A stretch of DNA of 60,000 nt from Hydractinia symbiolongicarpus (GCF_029227915.1 NC_079887.1:23745650-23805649); one strand, 5' to 3'; counted from the stretch's first letter, positions 1 through 11,489 are shown. Numbers and translations: made by a program. Notes: generated by a model from the letters alone, not told the origin.

Positions 1-1260
1 AAACATAATATCACTGGTTCAAGGAATCTGATGCCTGATCATATAGGATAGGATCCCTGGTAGGTAGAGCCTAGCTATATAATAACTGCTAAACTGCTAG
101 GCTATACACTATGTAACATGAACATGAAATGACACTTTTCTCTTATAATGCAGATCTTTGCTGTCCTAGTAAAAATGGCACTAGCTAATTAGCCTTTAAA
201 TCAGTCTTTGCCAAAATTGTTACGACACTTTAAAATTCTAATTATTTACACACTTTCACCCCCACACACCCCAGACAATGTTGCACTCAGGTTTCTTGAA
301 GACAAAAGTTTGCTGCTATGACTTTCACAAGTATTTCTTAAAATTAATTAATACCAAACCAGGGGCAACAGGCGAATTGCTCTTGTTCTCCCTCTTTGTC
401 ACAGCAAAGCTACCATCTTTAACTAAATACCGCCGTGCATGCATTTCTTTTTCATGTATAGCATTAAAATCGTAGCCGTAATACCCTTTCATTCTATACA
501 TTAAAATCAAATGTGCGGACATGTTGCAAAATTGTATCGCATAAACCAATCAGACTTTACATAAAATGCGCGAATGTTATTTCACAAATCTATAGCTACA
601 GATACGATTAACTTTCGACATGTATTTCTACTAAACTGACAATTACCCAAGATATCAGAATGATGGCGTGATATCAGAATGTCTTGTTTCAAAGCGGCAA
701 AAACTCTTGGAAACGAGGTTGGCTTAACTCTGCAAATAAACTTAGGATCATCCTAGTATGGTTGTTCTTGCATTTTAAAGCTCAATTGTTTTTTAATCTT
801 GTTCACAGCAGCCTATTACCTTACCAATAATTTTTGAAGAATCTGGTGAAACTTAGCAGGGCCTGAAGGAAATTAATTTAAACTTTAAAACTAACAACTA
901 CCGAGAGCAATGGAAGCCAACATTGAAAGTTCGCACCAACACACACAAAAAAATGTTAAAATATGCAGTGAAAAATAGTACATCGCAACTCATTAAAAAA
1001 TCTAATTAAAAAGACTAATACTTTAAAGTAAGCTTACGAAAGACAATATAAAGTAATTTTGCATTCCCCATAAAAACAAGAATGTTAAAACTTAAAAAAA
1101 AAACGTATACGTGTAAAATCACTTTCTATTTTTGACACTGTGTTCCCATTTGAGGCGACTTTGAATTTGAGTCATTGAAAATTATTCAAGACAACGCCTT
1201 CCATCTTCTGTTTTCTGAAGCACCTCGTTAATTCGACTCCTGCTAATTGGTCCAACGGTA
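1..1260. other. Non-coding AT-rich stretch
   Basis: No convincing gene is seen. A 74-codon minus-strand frame at 325-549 has no recognised motif and no clear splice partner. The stretch lies downstream of the recombinase pseudogene and could include its 3' UTR, but nothing marks a boundary. Confidence 0.5.
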
Positions 1261-1294
1261 ATGATGGATTTGGACACCCTCCTAAGCATGGCTT

Positions 1295-4084
1295 TTAAAT
1301 TTTTGGAAAACAATACTTCAGAAGAGGTGCAATTCGAGGTAAAAATTCTTTATCGATATTTGAGGTATCGCCATCATGCTGCCTTTCTTCTGAAATCGGC
1401 TCTAAATGTTCGACAACAGCGTTGCTGTGATCTCCTTCTGATACAGCAGAAATTCGTTTCAACTTATCCAACAAAGTTTCCTTCCTCAAATTTGGTAAGG
1501 GTGACGTCGATGTTTTTTAATGGGATGTCTTTTAACCCTATTCGGTCCGGGGTTTTTCGAACATACTATGGGGGGGGGGGGGGGGGGGGCAGATCCCTCA
1601 ATAACTTTTCATAGGATTGCTTAAATTGAATAATACTTGGCACACTTATAGCACGTCTTAAAAGGAACAAAATGGTGGCAATAAATTTTTGCTTGCGTCA
1701 GCACATTTTCTGTGACGTCATCACAAGCTTGAACATTGTTAAAAATGCCACTATCTGCCTAAAATATAATTACTCTTGTTCTAGAGCGAATTTTTACATT
1801 CTGTTTGAAGTTTCTCAAAGCTAAATAAAAATTTTTTAACATATCTTCCGGTTTTTACATGGATCGGATAAAAAATTGCCCGAAAATCCGTTTTTTTCGA
1901 TTTTCGGGTAAAATCCGACAAAATCAGGAAATCGGATTAGTCACGTGTCAAAATTATTCAAAATGATTCTTCTCGAGGAAACAAAGTTGTGTTGCAAGTT
2001 TCAAGTTCTAAGGATAATCCTAACAGGAGTTATTATATTTTCCCCATTATTAGGATTTCATAGAGATTTTAGGGGTAGTTTCGAGTAATGGCCAATATCA
2101 AAGTTTCTGAAAGGAATGGGACCTAAAAATGTAGCGTGCAGGTGTCTAATAGATAAATGTTGAAACTCAGTAAGTATCATAGCCATATAAAAAAGCAATC
2201 AGGAGTTATTAAAAAAAACCGTCAGGGGGGACGGAATCCCCCCCCCCCGGACCGAATAGGGTTAAGTTTTGGAAATTGCTTTCCATTGCCCTTACGGTGT
2301 ACATGGATACGTTTTCTTCCTCGTTGTTGCTTGAAAACAGTGCTTCAATTTCGTCTATCTCATCTGAAGCCCATTTTTTTCTTGGGCTTTGCAGAAGAGT
2401 ATTAGTAAAACTTTTTTTAGGACTAGCCTCCTTAGCATGAATGGTTTTGTATCTAAGATGATTCCCTACATTACTAGCCCCTCTTAAGGTGCTAAGCTCG
2501 CATCTTCGTACGTCATAATGCCTCCCTTGTGTTCTCTCGGAATGCAGCAGTAAATCAGCCACATCCTTGCTGCACTCTCGATGATGCTCTAATACTGCTG
2601 GCGAAGCAGACTTTGTAAACATCGTACATGTTAAATTTCTGTTTGGCCGAGTTTCACCATATACGCTAGCCCTTTGCCACGTAGCGTTTATTTGTCTGCT
2701 AAAAGTCACAAAGAGATTCGGGACGGTTCCAATTATTTGGGATCTGACTCGTTCCACAAAGATCTTTAAGTATTCATGGAGGTTTCTCCTTACGTACATT
2801 TTGGCTGGGCCGTAACTACGCGCTGTTTTGTGTTTTTTGACTTTCACTCTAATCATTTTGCTTTCCAACTGACTATTCTTGAAGTCATCCACGGTAACGC
2901 TTGACAGAACTCCGGATCGATGCGAATTTTGTAAAAAAATCTGCACCAACAGATATTCTCGCATAGTACAGTAGTCTGATTGCCTTAAAGTAGGGTACGA
3001 CGAAGATAAGTATTCGCCGAATACCTTAATCACTTCCCTGGTATCTTTAGACGATTCGTAAATTTTGATTTGTTCTGGTGTTAACAGAACTTCTAGCTCT
3101 TCTTCATATCGCAGTGCTTGGTGCTCTCTGGCAGCCGGATTTAGACCAATTTGATACACGAACCTAAAACATACATATAATACCAGATTAATTTCTTTTT
3201 TTTTTTTTTTTTTTTTACTTTTCAGCTCTTTCTGTTATAAAAGAAGTAGTCGTTAGCCCGTGGAAAAATCCACAGGTTCGCGATCAAATTTTCGCCCAGC
3301 GCAGTAAAGCTGCGACGCAACTATTTTTAACAGGACCCTCGACTATTATATAGAGACTACTAGTTGTAACTAAAGTAAAATAAAGTGTTTTTAGGAAAAT
3401 CTAAATACAACAAATGAGATGTTTACCTTCATACGACCCTTGTCGTCGGGTGAGTAGTTTCTTAATGCCATTTCTTCGTTGATCAAAAAATCGTAGAAGT
3501 GCATGAGCGACGTCAAGTACTTTTTTCTGGTAAGTGGTCATATTTTTGACTGTCGCAGTATGCTCCTAAGAACTCATCTCGAATGTTATTTCCATTCAAA
3601 AGGTCTGATAAATCATTAGATTTCAGAGCTTTTAGAATAATTTTTATGTTACATACGGCATGCAATGCAGTGCTGCTCTCCAATCTTCCGCCATTTACAA
3701 AAGTCGAAAATTGCCTACACATTTCTAATATTTCTTTATTAGAAACGGCAATTTCAGAGCTGGTACCATCATCTTTCTCCTTATCTCGTAGAGCAATTAC
3801 CTTGGCATCCTTTTTGGACTCTGCAACATAAGTAACGGAACTTTCACTGACCGACTCTCTGAAATCAGGAATAGTTCCTGCGAATTCACAGTTCCCACGA
3901 ATAGTTTCGCGTCTCATATAGGGCGTCTCTTTTTTCCACTCCTTTATGTTGTTCATTGCATCTTTCACAACGACCGCTTTCTGCTGCCGCATATGACGGG
4001 GAGGGTCGTAGACCTCCTTTGCACAAGCTTTTACAGGACAAATTCGTTTCTCTCATAGGCACGGCGAAGAGTTTTGTTGGCCAT
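1295..4084 (-). pseudogene. Tyrosine recombinase-like gene (Crypton-like), broken and MITE-interrupted
   Basis: Reading 4084 down to 1295, a Cys-containing N-terminus (CPVKAC near 4040) leads into a core-binding region (YLTSLMHFYDFL near 3480). An exon ending at the donor AAG|GTAAAC near 3426 follows. A second exon starts near 3160 after TTTTAG and holds the catalytic domain: NSHRSGVL carries the first Arg near 2920, and HSERTQGRHYDV near 2530 resembles the nucleophile-Tyr segment. The usual Arg of the second box seems replaced (MFTKSASP). A basic tail (SPRKKWASDEIDEIE) resembles C-termini of cnidarian recombinase-domain proteins. Breaks: a frame change near 4060, one at an A6 run near 3523, a doubtful phase across the intron, the 1536-2261 insertion, and a further frame change near 1490. 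The family performs site-specific DNA strand exchange; this copy is probably inactive. It may be an internal part of the SET gene upstream, because the ATG at 4084 sits right after a splice-acceptor-like TATATAG. Confidence 0.7.
1536..2261. mobile_element. piggyBac-type non-autonomous element (MITE), 726 bp
   Basis: The ends are inverted repeats: CCCTATTCGGTCCGGGG at 1536-1552 and its complement ending at 2261. TTAA flanks both sides (1532-1535 and 2262-2265). TTAA duplication and a CCC start are hallmarks of the piggyBac superfamily. The interior is AT-rich with no transposase. A long G run (about 1571-1590) lies just inside the left end, and a C run lies just inside the right end, so the termini are strongly GC-skewed. 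It interrupts the 3' part of the recombinase gene; host reading continues on both sides of the TTAA. Confidence 0.9.
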
Positions 4085-4205
4085 TTTACCTATATATAAA
4101 TGTAAATATTAAAAATAAATTCAATAGCCTTTTGCTTCATACGCACAAAATTTAAACAATGGTTCAGCGGTTACGTCTGTAAACTAAAGGACCTTTAGTT
4201 TATAC

Positions 4206-6404
4206 CCTTTGTATTTCCCTTGATGTGTCATTTGAATTTCCGAAGAGGCCTGAACTGAGTCTTTTTTCGCTGCTGTTTTCTCACAACTTGGTGCTTCAAC
4301 TTCGGCCTCTGACTGGCTGGACTAACTCGTGTTCGTGTGAAGATCTGGTCCGTTGAGAAGAAGATCGTTTGCCTGAACAAGTAAAGGTGCTTTGAATTTA
4401 ACACAATAGTGAAATTTAACGCAATAAAAAACAAAACTAAACCTCGTTGTGCCTCTGTTTAAGCTTTGGGTACAAGCTTTGGGTACATGTTAAAAATAAT
4501 CTACGTAAAAATTTCAGTTACCAACTCAGCTCACAGGATAGATAATATAGTACATACGACTAACCTCTTTTTGAGATATCCCCCTTATTGTACTACATAA
4601 CAGTGCCATTGTTTCGGGGTATAATACCTTTATTACATAATCAAAGTACTAAAGTAAATTGAAAATACGTATTCTAAGCATGTAGTGTTTCTAATCCATA
4701 AACAAAACGCAGAAATTGAAAAGAACTTACTGTCATTTTTTTGAGGCAAAACATTTTCAGCAATGCAAAGCATATTGCACTATTTTGTTCTTCAGTGAAA
4801 ACACCGAAGCAAACTGACATGTCTAACGAAGCTGAAAGATGAATAAACAATCTTTGTATAAGTCACTAACTCGTTTATAAAATGCTATACATAAGTAAAA
4901 TTTACACCTCTTACTCTTCCGCCAGCTTTGTACCGATTACCTCTCTCACACGATGCCTAAGTAATGAAAAAATTGTTAGTAATTGAAAGAAAAATGAACT
5001 AATTAGACATCATTACAAAATAATAGTAACCTTGCCATTAAATATGTCCGTTATCCTATTTTTTAAACTCACAACCATATCTGAAACCTCAGCAACTAAA
5101 ATATCTTTAGGAGCCCAATAATAGGAGTTTTAAGTGTTTTACTTTTACGTCAAGCGATAAAAAATATTTTTTTGGTTTAACCAAGATGTGCTAGGCTTAG
5201 GCTAAAGTTACTTTTTATATATTAGCGATTTGTTATTACCATGTTTGTGGTTAGCAAATTTTCCTGTAAATTTTGGTTAATGTTTAAATGCAAAATAATT
5301 TTACTTGCACTTTTTTTTAGCTCTTTTTGTCCTTCATTAGTATCATCTTCCTCCTACAAGAAAGTGTAAACATCAGAAAAAGTTACGTTGGTTTTCAACC
5401 AATTATGGACATTAAATTGTTTACAATTTGTTATACCTCTTGTTTACGACAGACATGTTCATCAACACAACTCATACAGAACTGATTGGAATGATCAGAT
5501 CATTGACCTAGTTAGCAGGTTGTTGTTTCAGTTGTGACAATGGAGCAGAGGAAACACTTATAAACAAAGCAAAATCAAAAAACTTTAAGACTGCTACGCA
5601 GCAGACTAAGTGATACAGGGAAGTAACATGGAAAGATCAAACCGGCACCCCTACATTTTAAGGCAATACTGTACTGATGTGTTGATCTTAAAATGCTCCT
5701 AATTATTAAGGAATAGGAAAAGATAAAAATCAAACCATTGCAGCTCCGTCAGGATCTAGATCAACATTTAAGACACCATTTTTATAATAAGAAGCTTTAT
5801 CGCATTTAAAATCATCATCGACACCTGCCAAGATATTAAATGTAATTGATATAATGCTCTACAGTGCACAAACAAAATATGTTAGGGGAATTTGAAAACT
5901 TGTATATATACCTTCGTTAGTCTTCTTATGTATACCAATAACCTGAACAGAGAATTCATTCAGAACTAAGTAAAATGCTTTAAAGTTTAAAGTCAGTTAA
6001 TCATTCAAAACAAATATTTCGATTTCAAAATTTAAAGCATTCGCTTACCACGTTACATTTACGTAAGATGCTCCGCAGAAGCTACCCAAAAAAAATTCAC
6101 AATGTTTATTTGCTGAACAAAAAGTATTTCCATCCTCCACTACACCTTTGCATGCAACACAGTAAACATCATTGGTTTAAACAACAAATAAATTAATTTT
6201 ACTGGTTACTGTGGTATTTTAGTTAAAATACAATACAAAAATGCAATAATTCTAAAATCTACCTCTGAAACTTGACAATCCGACTGATCATCCACAACAG
6301 GTTTTTCACCATCATCAGAAACAACTGATGTTTTAAAACGTTTAGAAGGCTGACCATCTTGTTGATTACCTTTCTTTACGTTTATCAGCATTAGTCTCAA
6401 TGTC
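4206..6404 (-). CDS. Downstream exons of the SET-domain gene (function unknown)
   Basis: A series of small exons has AG/GT borders and mostly matching phases: 6263-6404, about 6049-6180, 5912-5942, 5736-5824, 5240-5353, 5031-5095, 4908-4956, 4731-4831, and one starting at 4372. The 6263-6404 exon encodes a Lys-rich linker (GQPSKRFKTS) and an acidic stretch. The 6049-6180 exon is Cys-rich (YCVACKGVVEDGNTFC), like a small zinc-binding fold. The 5240-5353 exon is acidic then helical (EEDDTNEGQKEL). Phases agree across 5736/5240 and across 5031/4908/4731/4372. Problems: 6263-6404 is 142 bp, one base off frame; the Cys-rich exon has a T8 run and no clear acceptor; the 4372 exon has an in-frame TAG at 4322-4324. 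No family is recognised for these exons. They could be the C-terminal half of the SET protein or a linker to the recombinase exons. Confidence 0.5.
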
Positions 6405-6962
6405 CTATAAAACATGATGAAACATACATGCATAAGCAACCATAGTGTGAAGCCACTTTCATCCTCCATTTATTTTTAACCCCTCCCCCAGTTTGGATGT
6501 CCCCAGTTCGAGAGCCCATCCCCTAGTTGTACGCAAATTTTATATTTGCAGTGACATGAAAAATTTAAATATGGAATGATAAAGAAACTGCATGTTAACA
6601 AAATGATAAGCTGACAAATGTCAATTGAACACAAAAATTTTTAAAAAACATACATCTGAACAAAACTTGTACAATAATTTAATGAGAAATAAAAAATCTT
6701 TTACAAACTTTCAAAAATACAAACTATATTCCAATTATCATGCATCCCCCATTAATTTTTTCCCCCTAATAAAGTAATAATTAATTCCCAAAATTTGTGG
6801 TCTCCTCAAAGGTAAATGGTTTACAGAGTGATGTCTAAGTATTAAAAAAAATATGTAACGACCTTTATTCGAAACGGTTGCTTGCATAAATCCTAAAGAT
6901 AAATAGAAAAAGTAAGAGTTTAAGAAATCATTTCCTCTCACACTGTAGGATAAATAAGTTAC

Positions 6963-7646
6963 CTTTTCTCTCCATGGGAGTCCAGTGTCATTATAAGTAT
7001 ATCGCAATTTAGTTTCTTTTGATATATCCGTACTTGCAAATAAACACAAATGAGGAGTCCCAAAGACATCAATTTTCTTTGTAACACTGTTAACATATAC
7101 AGAGTCATTTATAAATTTGCCCAGCTGTGTAGACATTGTGCCATCGACACTAAAATTGCAAGAAGTATAAGTATCTAATCAATATATAAAATAAACCCTA
7201 AACAGCAAAGTTTGGGATACAAAATTTATAAACGGCCATTTGTCTTCAAAAATCATAGGAATAAGTGAGAACAAGTACACACCACAGGCAATCTTTAGCA
7301 TCCTTAAAGTAATACATATAGCATCCCAGATTTTTCGCTTCATAATCCAAATTTCTAATTGTCGCTTCTTTCTAATCAATCAATTCCGCACCAAATTCAA
7401 GTAAAACGTTTCCTTTAGTAAAATCTGTTGCAGCACACACACCAAAACCTAAAAAATACATTCATGATTTTAGAAAATGTAGCTTTATTTCTTTAATTCA
7501 AAAAAATTCTTTTAGACACTAAAATACATACTCATTTCAGCATTAATGAAATGCTTAGTAAAACCATCCTGATCTACCTGTTGCACACAAAAATTTCTAG
7601 CTTTTTCCAGCTCCTTGTCTTTTGCCTGAATGGTATTCAACCTACT
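6963..7646 (-). pseudogene. SET domain of a KMT5A-like histone lysine methyltransferase (three exons)
   Basis: Three exons at 7532-7646, 7283-7448 and 6963-7149 have AG acceptors, GT donors and matching phases (0/1, 1/2, 2/0). Together they read as a SET domain in KMT5A (SETD8) order. GFGVCAATDFTKG starts the domain, CYMYYFKDAKDC precedes the pseudo-knot, LGKFINDSVYVNS stands where family members have GRLINHS, and LCLFASTDISKETKLRYTYN is the C-terminal box ending in PW. The family moves methyl groups from S-adenosylmethionine to lysine (H4K20 in KMT5A), in the nucleus. Here the key NHS is NDS and the usual GEEL is ETKL, so activity is doubtful. An in-frame TAG at 7372-7374 lies inside exon 2. 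The exon frame is otherwise open and conserved, which suggests either recent loss or a base-call error. Confidence 0.78.
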
Positions 7647-7935
7647 CTATGGAAAAAAATATGGTAGCCGATATCTTATTAACCTATTATAAGCGTATAT
7701 ACACATTATACACATTAAATTCATATACTTAACTGTGAAACTATCATGTGTGGTCTAACCATATGATCGATTAATTAATCTATTATGTAACAGATATTCA
7801 ACAATGTGTTACGTAGATCATATTTTACTAACAAATATTGTTGAATCCCTGTTAAAATGTGATGTTACGAAGCATTCTGATTTTCTGGTCTTTTAAAAGA
7901 ATAAAAATAGCAAAGGAGAAAACTTTATGTATTTG

Positions 7936-8395
7936 TCGTTCTTTTTCAGATTTGAAGTAGTACATAAAAGAACCAGAGTTATTCAATTCATAATCAGTAT
8001 TTCTAATTGCAGCTTCTTCATCACTGATTAAATCCCCAACATATTCAACACTGAAACTTCCTTTAGCAAAGTCTTCCGTTGTAAAAACTCCGTATCCTAA
8101 AAAAAATAATAATTGTCATAATAATCTTAATACCATCATAAACATTTTTAAACAAATCACCCTATATATAAGCTATGCCTATCCGTATTGTTTCAGTGTA
8201 ATATGTAAAACAATCTATGTTTCAAATTTGCCCCATACTATAGGTAATACCAGCGTTAATAGAGAAATATAATAAATTTGGGTTACCTATTTCATCATTA
8301 ATAAACAGCTTTGTTAAACAACTTTGATCTACTCCTTTTGTGCAAAAAGTTTTGGTCTTTTTAAATTCGGAATTCTGATTAACACTTGATTTGGC
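7936..8395 (-). pseudogene. Duplicated N-terminal half of a KMT5A-like SET domain
   Basis: Exon 8287-8395 (109 bp, phase 0 to 1) and exon about 7936-8096 mirror the first two exons of the SET copy just downstream. The first shares the pattern FC..GVDQ....KLFIND with its partner. The second reads GYGVFTTEDFAKGSF, then EYVGDLISDEEAAIRN and FMYYFKSEK. No equivalent of the third SET exon is found between 7647 and 7935, so the substrate-binding and catalytic second half is missing. Exon duplication followed by loss is the simplest explanation. Alternatively the copy is an alternative first half, spliced to the shared exon at 6963-7149. The sequence between the two copies is AT-rich and empty. Confidence 0.7.
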
Positions 8396-8489
8396 CTATG
8401 GGAATAAAACATATATATCCGACAATACCAGTGAATCTTTTTAACAAAGTATATCTATCACCTTTAGGTCTAAAAAATTTTTCTTTTCA

Positions 8490-9090
8490 AAGGAGGACTC
8501 TTATATTTTTTTATCTTCGTCTATTTCTTCATCGCTGCTTACTACATCTATGCTTTGGTTTTGGTTCTTTTCAGCATCTACATTTTAGACTTTTAAAAAG
8601 TGAAAATTCTATGTTAACAAACCCTTGGTTTCTTATTACTAAAAAGTTGATATTAAGTTTACCAGAACTACTACCCGAATACTGCTTCGTAATTTGCGCT
8701 CCTCTGTCACAGCGCCTCGTGGCTAGTCGTGAATGTCTGGCGTGAAATCCATTTAATTCCCATAGTCCCGACATTTTAGTGACGGCACTTTTTTCCCTGC
8801 TCTTTTCATGGATGTTTTGCCTTTCCTTAGGTCGCAGTTTGTGTGGAATAATTATTTGCAAAGATCCAGGTACCAATTTCCTTTTTGCCGTTCTTTCGGG
8901 ACAAAACACTTCATTTTGAAGGCTCCAACTTTTATATAAACAGCTCTCCGTAAAGTAAAGAACATAAGATAGCAATTCTGTTCTATTTATAGCTTTTCCT
9001 CAGGCATTTCGTCAATTTGGATGTCCTGCACATCTTTTTTTGCTGCCTTTACTATTATTTCTGAAACCGAACGCTTACCACCAAGACATG
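8490..9090 (-). CDS. Possible 5' exons of the SET gene
   Basis: Three coding-looking pieces precede the SET exons on the same strand: RSVSEIIVKAAKKDVQDI near 9040, a basic stretch in the frame 8571-8975 (KLRPKERQNIHEKSREKS), and an acidic Ser-rich piece near 8530 (VVSSDEEIDEDKK). KMT5A-like proteins usually have a disordered charged N-terminus, which these would fit. Exon borders are not clear, and no motif is recognised. The repeat array begins at 9133, so any further upstream exons would lie beyond 25 kb or have been lost. Confidence 0.3.
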
Positions 9091-9132
9091 TTCGTTTTTA
9101 AAGTGATAATTTTGGTAATCTTGGGACACGCT

Positions 9133-11463
9133 TTGTTTATGCGGAATTTATTAGTCAAATTTCAGGTTATCTGCTCGGGCAACGTTAAAAACGTGATGTG
9201 AATCATTTCTACGAAATTAGAAAAGTCTTTTTTAAGCGGGATAATAGCAACATGACTTGCTAAATTTTCTCCCTAATCTTTGTCAGAGCATCTTCAGATG
9301 ACAACTAGTCAAAGTAAAAAAAACTATAAGAGTAGTGGTATTTCACTGTTGCTTACGCTCCCACCTATAACTACACTTCCGATGTCTTTTAACAGACTCA
9401 GACTAGAGTTAAGCTCAACAGGGTCTTTTTTCTCTGCTGATTTTGCCAAACCCGTCCCCTTGGCTGTGGTTCCGCTAGATAGTAGATACGGGCAGTGGGA
9501 ATCTCGATGACGAGCCTTTTGGCTAGGTACTGATATATTACTGTTTAAGTGATATATCATGGTGCCCCATATCCAGATATTTATTTGATGTGACCTTGTT
9601 TTATTTACACTTTTTAATACAGCGAACCTTCTCCATGAATTAGCATATGGATGTTGGAGGCTGAATCTAATAACCTTGTTTTGCACGCGGGTGAATAGAC
9701 TTAAATTACAAAAATCCTTCTTCGCCAAATTCCCTTTAACAAGATGTTTATTTCGCCGAAAGATGTATTTGCAATGCTGAACCAATCGTTCGATGCTCTT
9801 TTAAGGTTGGGCCTATCGTAATGGCGGATTTTCTGAGTATGGGCATCATTCAACAAAGAATCAGCAGTATGTTGAAAATGCATTTCGTTGGCTTTGATAA
9901 TAACCAAGTCTGGCCTAAGTCGTGTGCCATTTACGTCAAATGCAGGCTCCACGAGTACTTTATGCCTGTGTTTCAAGGCAATGCTTTTGATGTATCTGGG
10001 AAAAGTGGCCTTGTTGAATAACGTGGGATAACGTTTCACCCACTCTTTGGCAATGCCTACATTTGGTGTTGGCATCACGTCCTCTGTTACAGTTTTCCAG
10101 CGTAGGCAAGCGCCCAATGCGCGATGGAACTTTCCCGAGATGATCGAGGTAATTCCTCTCTGCCACAATTGTTCTTCTGTGTTGTTGCGCATTTCGCATA
10201 AGGGTTTGCCATCAGCCATCTCTAAATAGGGGTTCCTTCTTTAGGGCGTCTTCGACACTTCGCTCACCTAGTATAGTCAAACATTTATGTTTTAATACAG
10301 CCTTTGACTCCAATGTCAATAGCACTTGAATTACAGGATCAATCGAGTTAGTCGGGCCCAAAAGGTCTTTCACCCATGTTCGGATAGAAGACAAGAAAAG
10401 TTAACAGACCTTTTGTAACTAGTCCAAGGATCATCTGATCAGATCATCTGTCTTAACTTTTATATTTCCATTTGATTATGGGGCGGTGCCCCGTATACGG
10501 ATGACATTCGTATTTATTCCTGTTACGTACAGTATGTAATCTATAGTAAAAATTTAATCATCTTTGATGTAAGTAGGGAGCTTCTTTTTCGAGGGTGAAG
10601 GGACAATCTAAGCCCTCGATAACCCTAGGGGTCTATCGTATATTACGCCCTTATCATTTACCTCGTGGCGTGCATGAAGTGTTTCCAGATTCGTATGGAT
10701 CCCTCCATCGATCGTACCACTATCGTTTTGACTACTCCAGATGCCTCTTTTTGACAGTTCTAAAGGTGATGTTAGCTGTTTTGAATCTTCAAGTTACCTA
10801 CATCCGCAGACCAGGCTTATCATAATATCGTTGTTTTTGTAACCAAGTGTCTTTTAGTTTCAACTGTTTCATATGTCCAAATCACAGTTTCGCTGTCACA
10901 GTTGACACATTGACTACAGCCAATTCGTTGTGTTTAACAATCGCCAGGTCAGGTTTGAGCCTTGTTCCATCCGCAGTGAAGACTGGTTCGACGAACATAG
11001 TGTTACTTTTGATCGCTAGATCCTTCAAGTAGTCGACAATCGAGTGGTGCCTCTTGATACATGGGAAATGCGTATAACCACAATTTCGAATAACGTCAAC
11101 GTTTTGTTTACTCAGTTACAATGCCGATATTTCTTTTTGACGTCTTGGCCACGATTGGAATTTTCCAAACTTGGAAGTCATCCAATAGGTAACTTCAGGA
11201 ACTCCCGATATGTCTTGCCGCTGATGATTAAGGTCCGGCCGTTCATCAACATTTGACTGTCGCCTTGACGACCATCTACCGATTCGTATAACTTTGCGCT
11301 GAAGTCCGATTTCGTTATCCTGGCATCGTGCAGTGATGTTTCGCCGAGCATAGTCATGCATTTAGTCTGCAGTTTAGGAATATCTACGTCGGCCGAAAGA
11401 TGAGAATTGCTAAGTCTTTTGAAGATTCCAAGGAGTGGAGTCGTCTCAGAATAATGTGCGGTA
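9133..11463 (-). repeat. Array unit 1
   Basis: This is the leftmost unit, 2331 bp. It alone has eight A near 9318 and a G in GGCTGAATC near 9663. It shares ATCTCGATG near 9503 with units 4-7 and GTCCGATTT near 11297 with unit 2. It abuts the SET-gene region. Confidence 0.95.
9324..10394 (-). pseudogene. B half: R2-like LINE endonuclease end (copies in all seven units)
   Basis: The first copy is given; others lie at +2330 steps (for example the core at 12031-12724, 14361-15054, 16691-17384, 19021-19714, 21351-22044 and 23681-24374). In order on the minus strand: a helical lead with CLTILGERSVEDAL, then LPTLENCNRGRD, a CCHC knuckle CRHCQRVGETLSHVIQ, and a restriction-like nuclease box EPAFDVNGTRLRPDLVIIK, followed by AHTQKIRHYDRP and a Trp-containing basic tail. 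This order matches R2-superclade elements, where the domain nicks target DNA for reverse transcription. The frame shifts at least twice, between the lead and the knuckle and between the knuckle and the nuclease box. The Asp expected after the RPDL box is not seen (HFQHT). The breaks are the same in every unit, so they predate amplification. Confidence 0.85.
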
Positions 11464-11489
11464 TTGTTTATGCGGAATTTATTAGTCAA
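10882..11489 (-). pseudogene. A half: second, diverged R2-like LINE endonuclease end
   Basis: The first copy is given; others lie at 13212-13819, 15542-16149, 17872-18479, 20202-20809 and 22532-23139, with a truncated one ending at 25214. It parallels the B half: CMTMLGETSLHDAR corresponds to CLTILGERSVEDAL, GKTYREFLKLP to the pre-knuckle helix, and FVEPVFTADGTRLKPDLAIV to the nuclease box. The knuckle is damaged (YRHC for CRHC), the catalytic Asp position reads VVNVS, and the frame is broken and ends in a TGA at 10882-10884. Further homology to the post-nuclease region (QKQRYYDKPGLR) continues to about 10600. The KC-TxLGE landmarks of A and B are 1077 bp apart, so the unit is a dimer of unequal halves (about 1.08 and 1.25 kb). 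Confidence 0.82.

Noticed and set aside
325-549. 74-codon minus-strand frame
   Set aside because: No motif and no clear exon borders.
1261-1614. 117-codon plus-strand frame
   Set aside because: It crosses the MITE boundary and runs into the G tract; the real signal is the minus-strand recombinase.
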